From Thalassovita sp. (GTDB taxonomy: Bacteria > Pseudomonadota > Alphaproteobacteria > Rhodobacterales > Rhodobacteraceae): DNA of 64,000 bases. Below, piece by piece: positions 16,501 through 24,632 of the stretch. Position 1 is the stretch's first letter, and the number at the start of each line of letters is the position of its first letter. The position numbers and the translations under genes are program-made. The stretch is taken from contig JARGPB010000005.1 in assembly GCA_029212905.1 (NCBI GenBank), positions 62,001-126,000 on the forward strand, in the 5' to 3' direction. A model generated the notes under the pieces. It was not told the DNA's origin, did no database searches, and worked only from the letters and a program-made list of their open reading frames with translations.

Positions 16501-17505
16501 ATGAGCAGTTCCCCGAAACCCGGCGCCCGCAATCTGATCACCGATGTCGCGGGGTTCCGCGTTGGCAACGCCCAGGATGACGGCGTAAAAACCGGCGCGA
16601 CCGTGTTGCTGGCCGACGCGCCCTTTACCGCTGGCGTCCATGTGATGGGCGGCGCGCCAGGCACGCGTGAAACCGACCTGCTGGGGCCGGACAAAACGGT
16701 TGAACAAGTCGACGCGCTGGTGCTGTCCGGGGGATCGGCCTTTGGGCTGGACGCTGCCTCGGGTGTGGCGGACGCGTTGCGGGCGCAAGGGCGAGGGTTT
16801 GCCGTGGGGGATCAACTGGTGCCGATCGTACCCGGAGCAATCCTGTTCGACCTGATCAACGGCGGCAACAAAGGCTGGTCCGAGAACCCCTATAAACGTC
16901 TGGGTACAGAGGCGCTGGCCCAGGCCGGGACCGATTTCGCCCTGGGTTCGGTCGGCGCAGGCACCGGGGCAACCACAGCGAATTTCAAAGGCGGATTGGG
17001 GTCCGCCTCGATCGTGCTGCCGTCCGGGCATACGGTCGGCGCACTGGTTGCGGTGAATGCGTTGGGATCTGCCACCGTGGGCCAAGGCCCCGAATTTTGG
17101 GCCGCTCCGTTCGAGCTGAACGCTGAATTTGGCGCGCAAGGCGTCGCGCAGCACTATGCCGAGACGCATATCCCACCGACCAAGCTGGCAGCCCATGCCA
17201 ACACCACCATTGGGATCGTCGCAACGGATGCGGACCTGACACAGGCACAGTGCACACGGATGGCGACGGCTGCGCATGATGGCTATGCCCGCGCGCTGTT
17301 TCCTGCCCACACCCCGATGGACGGAGACCTGATCTTTGCGGCAACGACGGGTGCGAAACCATTGGGGTTTGCCCCGGCGGACACGCTGTACCTGGGACAC
17401 GCAGCGGCGACGGTCATGGCCCGTGCAATCGCGCGCGCCGTGTTCCACGCCAGTGCGGCGGCAGGGGATTCGCACCCCACCTGGGCACAGCAATACGGAA
17501 GCTAG
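16501..17505 (+). CDS. P1-family (DmpA/NylC-like) self-cleaving peptidase/hydrolase
   Basis: A 334-residue N-terminal nucleophile hydrolase precursor. Family marks are NLITDVAGFRVGNAQD at the start, ETDLLGPDKTVEQVDALVLSGGSAFGLDAASGVADAL, VGAGTGATTANFKGGLGSAS, and the likely autoproteolysis site Asn234-Thr235 in HANTTIGIVATDAD, where Thr would become the N-terminal nucleophile as in NylC. Substrates of the family include N-terminal amino acids of peptides, beta-peptides and cyclic amides; this one is unknown. The upstream frame back to 16399 has no family similarity; ATG at 16501 follows GAAAACC. It converges with the hydrolase on the other strand, the two stops overlapping by 4 bp. Confidence 0.87.
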   Translation: MSSSPKPGARNLITDVAGFRVGNAQDDGVKTGATVLLADAPFTAGVHVMGGAPGTRETDLLGPDKTVEQVDALVLSGGSAFGLDAASGVADALRAQGRGFAVGDQLVPIVPGAILFDLINGGNKGWSENPYKRLGTEALAQAGTDFALGSVGAGTGATTANFKGGLGSASIVLPSGHTVGALVAVNALGSATVGQGPEFWAAPFELNAEFGAQGVAQHYAETHIPPTKLAAHANTTIGIVATDADLTQAQCTRMATAAHDGYARALFPAHTPMDGDLIFAATTGAKPLGFAPADTLYLGHAAATVMARAIARAVFHASAAAGDSHPTWAQQYGS

Positions 17506-18302
17506 GGCAAAAGGTGCGTCATCATCCGACTGCCTGATTGGCGCAGACCATCAATCACATCGAAATGATGTTTGCCGGGGTCAATGATGCACTCGCAGTC
17601 CCAAGCCTCGGCCAGGGCGGTGGCTTGTTCCAGAAAGACCGGGCGCTCTTCGGCACCGACCCAGACGGTTATCTTTATGCCAGGGCGAGGCGCCATAAGC
17701 GTGGGGCTTTCGGCCTCGGCGGTTGCCATGTCCAGCTTGAAATCCGCATTCATCGAGGTGCGCAACAGCGGACGCAAATCCCCGACCGGAGAGATCGACA
17801 TCACGCGCTGCACCCGCGCGGCAACGGGTTCAGGCAGCACACCCGGCACACACATCCGCGCCACCAGATGCCCGCCCGCAGAATGCCCGGCCAGTACGAT
17901 TGGCCCGGCCACCATATCGGCCACAACCGGGATCATATGCGCGATCTGCCGTGTAATATCGGCAATCCCAACCTGAGGGCACAGATCATAGGACGGCATC
18001 GCCACAGCCCAGCCTTTGGTCAGCGCGGCGGCGGCGAAACCAGACCAATAGGACTTGTCAAACCGCAGCCAATAGCCCCCGTGCACAAAGACCATCAGCC
18101 CCTGAACATCCCCCGCGGGCATAAACAAATCGAACCGTTGGCGGGGGCTGTCGCCATAGGGAATATCCAGCTGAGCCAGGCCCTGTTCTGCCAGACCTTC
18201 GCGCAGACCCGCAGCCTCGGCCGCCCACCGGGGTGGAAAATCATCTGCCCCCGGAATATGGGCCGCATTCGCATAGGCATCGTCCAGCGTGTCGTGGGTC
18301 AT
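17502..18302 (-). CDS. Alpha/beta hydrolase (BD-FAE/kynurenine formamidase-like esterase)
   Basis: A 266-residue cytosolic hydrolase with the oxyanion motif LMVFVHGGYWLRF near residue 65, nucleophile elbow AGHSAGGHL near 130, and a probable catalytic His in DPGKHHFDVIDGL near the C-terminus. This HGGYW plus GHSAGGHL combination is found in small-ester and formamidase enzymes. ATG codons at 18308 and 18302 compete; GAGG is spaced six bases from 18302, which I take as start. The longer frame to 18521 overlaps the divergent gabD gene. Substrate not predictable; a kynurenine formamidase role has no support from neighbours. Confidence 0.8.
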   Translation of the reverse strand: MTHDTLDDAYANAAHIPGADDFPPRWAAEAAGLREGLAEQGLAQLDIPYGDSPRQRFDLFMPAGDVQGLMVFVHGGYWLRFDKSYWSGFAAAALTKGWAVAMPSYDLCPQVGIADITRQIAHMIPVVADMVAGPIVLAGHSAGGHLVARMCVPGVLPEPVAARVQRVMSISPVGDLRPLLRTSMNADFKLDMATAEAESPTLMAPRPGIKITVWVGAEERPVFLEQATALAEAWDCECIIDPGKHHFDVIDGLRQSGSRMMTHLLP

Positions 18303-18399
18303 CTGCATCCTCGGGGGTTTGTTGATATGATCAAACTCTCTGGACAAGCCTAACGCCAACTGGTTTCCCTGTTCCAGAGAAAACCAAGAGGGGACAACA

Positions 18400-19881
18400 A
18401 TGACCGAGACAACAACTGACCTGCGCTCTTTGCTCAAGGACCCTTCGCTGTTGGCCGAACAGGCCTTTGCGGGCGGAGAATGGATCTCTGGTGACAACGG
18501 CGCGACCTTTGCCGTGACCAACCCGGCACGCGGCGACGTGATCGCAAATGTCGCCGACCTAAGCCGCGCTCAGGTGGCCGACGCCATCGCGACAGCCAAC
18601 ACGGCCCAAAAAGACTGGGCCAGCTGGACCGGCAAAGAACGCGCCGCCGTGATGCGCCGCTGGTTCGACCTGATGATGGAAAACCAGGACGATCTGGCCA
18701 CGATCCTGACCGCAGAACAGGGCAAACCGCTGGCCGAAGCCAAAGGTGAAATCGCCTATGGTGCCGCGTTCATTGAATTTTTCGGTGAAGAGGCCAAACG
18801 CATCTACGGCGAGACAATCCCGGGCCATCAGCGTGACAAACGCATCACCGTTCTAAAACAGCCTATCGGGGTTGCCGCCTCGATCACCCCGTGGAATTTC
18901 CCCAACGCGATGATCACCCGCAAAGCCGGCCCAGCGCTGGCGGCGGGCTGTACCTTTGTTGCTCGCCCAGCAGCTGAAACGCCGCTGTCGGCCATCGTGC
19001 TGGCGGTTCTGGCCGAACGCGCGGGCATCCCCAAAGGCGTGTTTTCGGTTGTGACCTCGTCACGCTCCTCAGAAATCGGCAAAGAGTTCTGCGAAAACCC
19101 CATCGTGCGCAAACTGACCTTCACCGGATCGACCGAAGTGGGCCGCATCCTGCTGCGTCAGGCCGCAGATCAGGTGATGAAATGCTCGATGGAGCTGGGC
19201 GGCAACGCCCCCTTCATCGTGTTTGATGACGCCGATCTGGACGAGGCCGTCGCGGGCGCAATCCTGTGCAAATTCCGCAACAACGGTCAGACCTGTGTCT
19301 GCGCCAACCGGATCTACGTCCAAGAAGGCGTTTACGATGCTTTCGCCGCCAAGCTGAAAGAGGCCGTTGCCGCCATGACTGTTGGCGACGGCCTGGTCCC
19401 CGGCACCGATCTGGGGCCGCTGATCAACGCAGATGCCATCGTCAAGGTCCAGGAACATGTGGCCGACGCAACGGCCAAGGGCGCGCAGATCGTGCTGGGC
19501 GGCGGCGACCCCATCCAAGGGCCGGGGTATTTCCTGCCTCCGACCATCGTCACCGGCGCCACCCAGGACATGATGTTTGCCACGGATGAAACCTTTGGCC
19601 CGCTGGCGCCGCTGTTTGCCTTCAAGAACGAAGACGATGTCATCGCTATGGCCAATGACACGATCTTTGGGCTGGCGTCGTATTTCTATGCCAAGGATCT
19701 GAGCCGCGTTTACAAGGTTGCCGAGGCGCTGGAATACGGCATCGTCGGTATTAATACTGGCATCATTTCCACCGAAGTCGCCCCGTTTGGCGGCGTCAAG
19801 CAATCCGGGTTGGGACGCGAAGGCAGCCACCATGGAATAGAAGACTATCTGGAGATGAAATACCTCTGTATGGCCGTCTGA
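18400..19881 (+). CDS. gabD: NAD(P)-dependent succinate-semialdehyde dehydrogenase
   Basis: Oxidises succinate semialdehyde to succinate (GABA and related catabolism). 493 residues, an aldehyde dehydrogenase of full length: GVAASITPWNFPNAMITRKAGPALAAGCT (cofactor binding), FTGSTEVGRILL, the general-base Glu in MELGGNAPFIVF, and catalytic Cys in FRNNGQTCVCANRIYV. NNGQTCVCANR and the C-terminal EVAPFGGVKQSGLGREGSHHGIEDYLEMKYLC are typical of GabD rather than betaine or acetaldehyde dehydrogenases. AAGAGGGGACAACA before the ATG supplies the ribosome site. No gabT beside it. Confidence 0.9.
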   Translation: MTETTTDLRSLLKDPSLLAEQAFAGGEWISGDNGATFAVTNPARGDVIANVADLSRAQVADAIATANTAQKDWASWTGKERAAVMRRWFDLMMENQDDLATILTAEQGKPLAEAKGEIAYGAAFIEFFGEEAKRIYGETIPGHQRDKRITVLKQPIGVAASITPWNFPNAMITRKAGPALAAGCTFVARPAAETPLSAIVLAVLAERAGIPKGVFSVVTSSRSSEIGKEFCENPIVRKLTFTGSTEVGRILLRQAADQVMKCSMELGGNAPFIVFDDADLDEAVAGAILCKFRNNGQTCVCANRIYVQEGVYDAFAAKLKEAVAAMTVGDGLVPGTDLGPLINADAIVKVQEHVADATAKGAQIVLGGGDPIQGPGYFLPPTIVTGATQDMMFATDETFGPLAPLFAFKNEDDVIAMANDTIFGLASYFYAKDLSRVYKVAEALEYGIVGINTGIISTEVAPFGGVKQSGLGREGSHHGIEDYLEMKYLCMAV

Positions 19882-19890
19882 TTTTCGACC

Positions 19891-20298
19891 TCAGGCCTCC
19901 GGCGGGTGTATCATCGCCTCGATCACCCGCTGGACCGCCGCGCGCCAAGCCGTCATGGTTTCCGGGGACAGAGAGCTTGACAGGGTCGCCTCTAGCGCGT
20001 CGATCAACGCGACCTCTCCGATCCGAAATTGGCTTTTCTTGATACCCAGACCTTTGTGCTGCCGGGCCAAGCGATTGATAATTGCATGCACCGACTCTTC
20101 GTCCAGGCTCACCTTGGCCATGGTGGTCAGCAGGGTTGCCAGCATTTCCTTCTGTCTGGACAAATCTGGTCCAAACATCGCGCGCATCTTTGGATCCGCC
20201 CGAAACACCCCTTCATAGAACCGCGATGCGATCTCTGCCTTGTGCTGGAAAACCAGCGGAAAGCTCTGTTTGATCAGATCAAGGTTCCGCTCATCCAC
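19891..20298 (-). CDS. Single-domain bacterial globin
   Basis: A 135-residue globin without a reductase domain. The N-terminal helix (LDLIKQSFPLVFQHKAEIASRFYEGVFRADPKMRAMFG) follows the flavohaemoglobin/Vitreoscilla pattern, and His81 in ARQHKGLGIK is the likely proximal haem ligand. Such proteins bind oxygen or detoxify nitric oxide with a partner reductase. It converges on gabD with 10 bp between stops. Preceded by AGGAGAATACTGTG. Role in this organism not shown by context. Confidence 0.82.
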   Translation of the reverse strand: MDERNLDLIKQSFPLVFQHKAEIASRFYEGVFRADPKMRAMFGPDLSRQKEMLATLLTTMAKVSLDEESVHAIINRLARQHKGLGIKKSQFRIGEVALIDALEATLSSSLSPETMTAWRAAVQRVIEAMIHPPEA

Positions 20299-20445
20299 AG
20301 TATTCTCCTACGAATTAGGCATCCCCCACGCAAAGCCCCAACAGATCCAGCGCGGATGCCGCGACCACGACACTGCACGAGAACTCTCACTCAAGCGTTA
20401 ACACTGCTGCTGTTCCGTCAGATATTCGCAAACCCAAGATGGGGA

Positions 20446-21660
20446 TCACCGTGCAGCCAACGCATGGCTCAGGACACGCCCCAACCGCACGATCCCCTCG
20501 TCTATCTGATCTTGCGTTGGGCTGGAGAAATTCAACCGCAGTGAATTCACGCCAGAACCATCAGCAAAAAACGCCCCGCCCGGAACAAAGGCGACCTGCT
20601 CGCGGCGCAGCGCTTGTTGTAACAGACGTGCCGCATCCCACCCCTTGGGCAGGGTCAGCCAGACGAACATGCCACCCTCGGGACGGGTCCAGTCTATGCC
20701 CTCGGGCATGTGCTGGTCCAACGCCGCCAACATCCGGTCCCGCCGGGCGCGATAAGACGCGCGCAGGGTCTCAAGATGGCTGTCAAAGTTGTCCTGCGCG
20801 ACCTCGGCAATTGCCATTTGGTTCAGCGTCGGCGTGTGCAGATCCCCGGCTTGCTTTAGCAGGACCATTTGTTCAATCACCGGCTTGGCAGCGCAAACCC
20901 AGCCGATCCGCAGCCCCGGCGACAGCGTTTTCGAGAACGAACCAGAATATACCGTCCGGCAGGCATTGATATCGCCTGTGCGCTCAACCTCCAGCGCCAG
21001 GATGGGGGGAATGCTCGGCCCTTCGAAACGCAAGGACTGATAGGCCGCGTCCTCGATCACGGCGCAATCCAGCGCTTCGGTCATGTCCAGTACGTTTTCA
21101 CGCTCGGCCCGCGTCAGCGTCACGCCTGTCGGGTTGGCAAAATCCACCGACAGATAGGCAAACTTGACCCGCCCTCCGCCCGCGGCTTCGGCATAGTCCG
21201 CGGCAGAGCGATTGCTGCCGGGATCGAGCCGGTCGAACCGCGGCTCGTAGGCCTTGAAGGCCCCAAGCGCACCCAGATAGGTGGGCCAACCGACCAGCGC
21301 AGTATCCCCGGGCGACAGGAACAGCTTCCCCAGATAGTCCAGCGCCTGCTGCGATCCACTGGTGATCAGGATGTTCTCGGGGGTACAGGGGATCCCCAGC
21401 CGGGCCATCTCGGCCGCAATCCATTCGCGCAAAGGCAGATAGCCCTCGCTGACTGAGTATTGCAGCGAAACAGCGTGGTTCCCGTTACTCAGCGCATTGG
21501 TCATGGCAGCCTGGAACTTCTCGACCGGGAACAGCGCGGGATCCGGGATTCCACCCGCGAAAGAAATGATATTCGGCTGACCCAGCAGCTTGAGCAACTC
21601 GCGGATTTCCGAGGCTTTCATCCCAGAAATGCGACTGGCGAAAATATCTGACAAGTTCAT
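20446..21660 (-). CDS. PLP-dependent aminotransferase of the 2-aminoadipate transaminase (LysN-like) type
   Basis: A 404-residue fold-type I aminotransferase related to the MocR catalytic domain but lacking the DNA-binding part. It starts MNLSDIFASRISGMKASEIRELLKLLGQPNIISFAGGIPDPALFP, typical for this group. Other blocks are ITSGSQQALDYLGKLFLSPGD, FANPTGVTLTRAERENVLDMTE, EDAAYQSLRFEG, and the cofactor Lys in VYSGSFSKTLSPGLRIGW. Likely donors are 2-aminoadipate, aromatic or branched amino acids; the sequence does not decide. The start at 21660 (GGAGTCGGGTC upstream) is preferred over 21771, which would run into the Hsp20 terminator. Confidence 0.82.
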   Translation of the reverse strand: MNLSDIFASRISGMKASEIRELLKLLGQPNIISFAGGIPDPALFPVEKFQAAMTNALSNGNHAVSLQYSVSEGYLPLREWIAAEMARLGIPCTPENILITSGSQQALDYLGKLFLSPGDTALVGWPTYLGALGAFKAYEPRFDRLDPGSNRSAADYAEAAGGGRVKFAYLSVDFANPTGVTLTRAERENVLDMTEALDCAVIEDAAYQSLRFEGPSIPPILALEVERTGDINACRTVYSGSFSKTLSPGLRIGWVCAAKPVIEQMVLLKQAGDLHTPTLNQMAIAEVAQDNFDSHLETLRASYRARRDRMLAALDQHMPEGIDWTRPEGGMFVWLTLPKGWDAARLLQQALRREQVAFVPGGAFFADGSGVNSLRLNFSSPTQDQIDEGIVRLGRVLSHALAAR

Positions 21661-21745
21661 GACCCGACTCCTGCAACTATGTTGCGCAACATCGGGGCAA
21701 TTTGAATATATGTCAACATGCCTGACATAATTTGTGATCGACACG

Positions 21746-21778
21746 AAAAAGCCCGTCCTGCCAGAAAGCAAGACGGGC
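21746..21778 (-). terminator. Rho-independent terminator of the Hsp20 gene
   Basis: On the minus strand GCCCGTCTTGC, a 6-base loop, GCAGGACGGGC, then TTTTT. A textbook terminator about 55 bp after the Hsp20 stop. Confidence 0.88.
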
Positions 21779-21832
21779 CCGCATGATCAGATCGATCGCA
21801 AGGCCCGGATACCGGGCGTTGCGAAGGGTCGA

Positions 21833-22300
21833 TTAGTTCACGGCCTTGGCATCCACCACATCCTGCGGAACAGGAGCACCGCTGGCGATCTGGATACGGC
21901 GCGGTTTCAGCGCCTCGGGCATTTCGCGTACCAGATCAATGTGCAACATCCCATCGGCATGGGTCGCGCCAGTCACGCGCACATGATCCGCCAGGGTAAA
22001 CCGGCGCTCGAACGCGCGGGTGGCAATACCACGATGCAAATAGGATCGCTGACTGTCGTCCTCGGCCCTCTTGGCGGACACGATCAGCGCGTTTTCCTTG
22101 ACTTCGACCGACAGATCGTTGCCAGAAAACCCGGCGACGGCGATCGAGATGCGATAGGCGTTCTCGTCTGTTTTTTCGATATTGTAGGGGGGGTAACTGT
22201 TCTGCGTGACGTCATTGGCAAAAGCGCGATCCATCAGATCGGCGACTTGGTCAAAACCAACAGTGGCACGGTATAGGGGTGCGAGATCAAAGCTGCGCAT
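21833..22300 (-). CDS. ibpA: Small heat shock protein (Hsp20/IbpA)
   Basis: A 155-residue alpha-crystallin chaperone that holds unfolding proteins. It starts MRSFDLAPLYRATVGFDQVADLMDRAF, standard for class A alphaproteobacterial Hsp20. The crystallin domain spans about 35-130 (YPPYNIEKTDENAYRISIAVAGFSGNDLSVEVKENALIVSA, then YLHRGIATRAFERRFTLADHVRV). The C-terminal IXI-like tail is weak (RRIQIASG). Monocistronic: it has its own heat-shock-type promoter, a ROSE-type RNA thermometer over the ribosome site, and its own terminator, all described separately. Confidence 0.93.
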   Translation of the reverse strand: MRSFDLAPLYRATVGFDQVADLMDRAFANDVTQNSYPPYNIEKTDENAYRISIAVAGFSGNDLSVEVKENALIVSAKRAEDDSQRSYLHRGIATRAFERRFTLADHVRVTGATHADGMLHIDLVREMPEALKPRRIQIASGAPVPQDVVDAKAVN

Positions 22301-22301
22301 G

Positions 22302-22327
22302 GGTGATCCTCCATCATGAGCGATACC
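22302..22327 (-). promoter_or_regulatory. ROSE-type RNA thermometer hairpin over the Hsp20 ribosome binding site
   Basis: The mRNA just before the Hsp20 ATG can fold so that UCGCU pairs with the Shine-Dalgarno AGGA with its central G bulged, which is the hallmark of ROSE elements (U-U/C-GCU against AGGA). The helix extends outward by A-U and, past a bulged C, by GGU-ACC; the loop is CAUGAUGG. ROSE elements are established for rhizobial and other alphaproteobacterial small heat shock genes. Pairing was worked out by hand; no folding energy was computed. Confidence 0.78.
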
Positions 22328-22396
22328 AGATTTATGCCTTCCCAGCGGGACAGGCAGGGCGTTCAGGAACCCGAATTCGGCGTCCCCGTACAGATC

Positions 22397-22425
22397 ATCT
22401 GGGAATGGATTGACCCTGTTTCAAG
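22397..22425 (-). promoter_or_regulatory. Candidate RpoH (sigma-32) promoter of the Hsp20 gene
   Basis: On the minus strand CTTGAAA (22419-22425), 15 bases, then CCCAGAT (22397-22403), close to the heat-shock consensus CTTGAAA and CCCCATNT. It begins at the stop of the protease gene upstream and would give a leader of about 90 bases containing the ROSE hairpin. Confidence 0.65.
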
Positions 22426-22428
22426 ACC

Positions 22429-23244
22429 TCAGGGTTTGACGAATTTCGCCCCGCCAACCGACCGCCCCGAGACCGAAGCCACACCCTTGATCCGTGGCAT
22501 GAAATCCTGTGTCACGCCGACTCCGCTGGTCAATTGATTGCGCAACAGCTCCACCGCGCCATCCAACTGAGCACCCAGAGCGACCTGCTGACCGTCCAAT
22601 TGCGCCTTTGCCGACACGACCGATACGATCCGCACATGGCCGTTCTGAATATGGAACACCGGCGCCCCGGATGATCCGAAATTCACGTCACAACTCAGCA
22701 CCAGAACACCCTTGCTGCGGTACATCACGCCGCATTCATCCTGAAGCGACGGCGCGGCAGCCCGGTCCGTGGCATAGGACACCACGCCAACGGTTTCGCC
22801 TTTGAGAACCTGACCACCCGTATCAAACGGCGTGACCGAGGTATTCTGAACCGGGCGCAGCAATTGCAACAAGGCCAAATCGTTGCGCACCTTATCCGAC
22901 GTCGCTTTGCCATCATACCGATACGAGGGATGGATCACGACGCGGCGAACACGGCGATATGCCTCGGCCCGGCCATTCCGCAGACCGGCCAGAAATTCGA
23001 TCTTGCCGAAATCCACACGCTGCTGGGTTTTCGCATCAAACAGGCAATGCGCCGCCGTCAGCACCAGATCGGGCGCAATCAAGGCACCTGTACAGAATCC
23101 TGCACCGCCCAACTCTAGCCGCCCGACGGCCTCCCAGCCGCGACTATCATCCATGGTGTCCAAACGGCGCAAAGCGGCATCTTCGGCCCAAGCCGTTGAT
23201 ACCGCTAGCCAAAACACTAAGGTGGTCAATAATCCGCGAAACAT
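22429..23244 (-). CDS. Secreted trypsin-like serine protease (S1 family)
   Basis: 271 residues with an N-terminal signal peptide (MFRGLLTTLVFWLAVSTAWA, then ED), so exported to the periplasm or beyond. The catalytic triad is visible: His in LTAAHCLF, Asp in RNDLALLQLL, Ser in NFGSSGAPVFH. It has no transmembrane or PDZ domain. GGAG lies six bases before the ATG at 23244; a start at 23262 adds six residues before the signal and is less likely. GSSGAP in place of GDSGGP indicates relaxed or altered specificity within the V8-like group. Physiological substrate unknown. Confidence 0.85.
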   Translation of the reverse strand: MFRGLLTTLVFWLAVSTAWAEDAALRRLDTMDDSRGWEAVGRLELGGAGFCTGALIAPDLVLTAAHCLFDAKTQQRVDFGKIEFLAGLRNGRAEAYRRVRRVVIHPSYRYDGKATSDKVRNDLALLQLLRPVQNTSVTPFDTGGQVLKGETVGVVSYATDRAAAPSLQDECGVMYRSKGVLVLSCDVNFGSSGAPVFHIQNGHVRIVSVVSAKAQLDGQQVALGAQLDGAVELLRNQLTSGVGVTQDFMPRIKGVASVSGRSVGGAKFVKP

Positions 23245-23309
23245 GCTGGCTCCGAAACCCAATATCTAGGGTCTGGTATATCCCGACGGTTTGGCGAAAA
23301 TTGGGCAGA

Positions 23310-24632
23310 TCAGCGTAAAATCGGCACCCCGTCATTGCGTTTCGCCTGCCCTTTCAACGCAGGCGGCACCGGCCCCCCTGTTGCCCAGTCCAGCAATTCG
23401 ACCGTATGGACCACCGGCACCTCGGTTCCCGAGCCGATCTGCACCATGCAACCGATGTTGCCCGCCGCAATGATGTCGGGCTGAATTGCCTCCAACGTAC
23501 GGACCTTGCGCGCCTTCAACTGCGATGAAATCTCGGGCTGCATCAGGTTATAGGTCCCCGCACTGCCGCAACATAGATGACTGTCGGCAGGCTCGGCCAC
23601 TTTGAACCCGGCCCGTTTGAGCAGATCCTTGGGGAAGGTTTTCACCTTCTGACCGTGTTGCAATGAACAGGCCGCGTGATAGCCGACCGTCAGCTTCTGA
23701 TCCGGGCCTTCGGGCAGGTCCAGCTGCATCAGCAACTCGGAGACATCCATGGCGATGCCCGACACGCGCGCAGCATCCTGCGCCAGTGGGTCATTGCGGA
23801 ACATATGGCCATAATCCTTGACCGTAGTGCCACAGCCGCTGGTATTGATCACGATCGCATCCAGCCCAGCATTGTCCATCTCGGACACCCAGGCGCGGAT
23901 GTTTTTCGCGGCGGTGGCGTGGGATTCATCCTCGCGCCCCATATGATGCGTCAAAGCCCCGCAACATCCCGCGCCCTTGGCGATCACGACATCGCACCCC
24001 TGCCGTTTCAACAACCGGATAGTGGCATCATTGATATCCGTATTCAGCGCCTTCTGTGCACATCCGGTCATCAGCGCAACGCGCTTTTTCCGAGGACCCT
24101 CCGAGACAAAGGTCTGCGGATCATCGTTGCGGCTGACCGGTGGGATGCTCTTGGGGGCCATCTCCAGCATCGCCCTCAGCCGGGCGTCTGGCATCAAAAA
24201 CGCAAAGGGACGCCCGATCTTGGCCCCCAACAATGCCAAACGGAACCGCCCCGGATAGGGCAGAATACGCGACAGAATCCAACGCAGGGCCCGGTCACTA
24301 AAGGGGCGCTTATAGGTCTTCTCGATATAGGCGCGCGCGTGATCCACCAGATGCATGTAGTGTACGCCGCTAGGGCATGTCGTCATACAAGCCAGACAGG
24401 ACAGGCACCGATCGATATGTTTTACCGTCTTGGCATCGGGGATGCGTTCGTTTTCCAACATGTCCTTGATCAGGTAAATCCGGCCGCGCGGGCTATCCAG
24501 CTCATCGCCCAATACCTGATAGGTGGGGCAGGTCGCTGTGCAAAACCCGCAATGCACGCAGGACCGCAGGATTTCATTGGCCCGCTGGATGCCTGGGTCT
24601 TTCATCTGGTCGTCGGTAAATGTCGTTTGCAT
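23310..24632 (-). CDS. glcF: Glycolate oxidase iron-sulfur subunit
   Basis: Electron-transfer subunit of membrane-associated glycolate oxidase, which makes glyoxylate. 440 residues: two [4Fe-4S] motifs near the N-terminus (CVHCGFCTATCPTY; CLSCLACMTTCPSGV) followed by two CCG domains with GAGCCGAL, SGCGTTVKDY, GYHAACSLQHGQK and CCGSAGTYN, the standard GlcF order. Third gene of the glcDEF operon; its ATG shares one base with the glcE stop (TGATG), so translation is coupled. Confidence 0.94.
   Translation of the reverse strand: MQTTFTDDQMKDPGIQRANEILRSCVHCGFCTATCPTYQVLGDELDSPRGRIYLIKDMLENERIPDAKTVKHIDRCLSCLACMTTCPSGVHYMHLVDHARAYIEKTYKRPFSDRALRWILSRILPYPGRFRLALLGAKIGRPFAFLMPDARLRAMLEMAPKSIPPVSRNDDPQTFVSEGPRKKRVALMTGCAQKALNTDINDATIRLLKRQGCDVVIAKGAGCCGALTHHMGREDESHATAAKNIRAWVSEMDNAGLDAIVINTSGCGTTVKDYGHMFRNDPLAQDAARVSGIAMDVSELLMQLDLPEGPDQKLTVGYHAACSLQHGQKVKTFPKDLLKRAGFKVAEPADSHLCCGSAGTYNLMQPEISSQLKARKVRTLEAIQPDIIAAGNIGCMVQIGSGTEVPVVHTVELLDWATGGPVPPALKGQAKRNDGVPILR

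Noticed and set aside
22316..22537. 73-codon plus-strand frame between Hsp20 and the protease
   Set aside because: It overlaps the promoter region and the end of the protease gene and shows no protein-like pattern.
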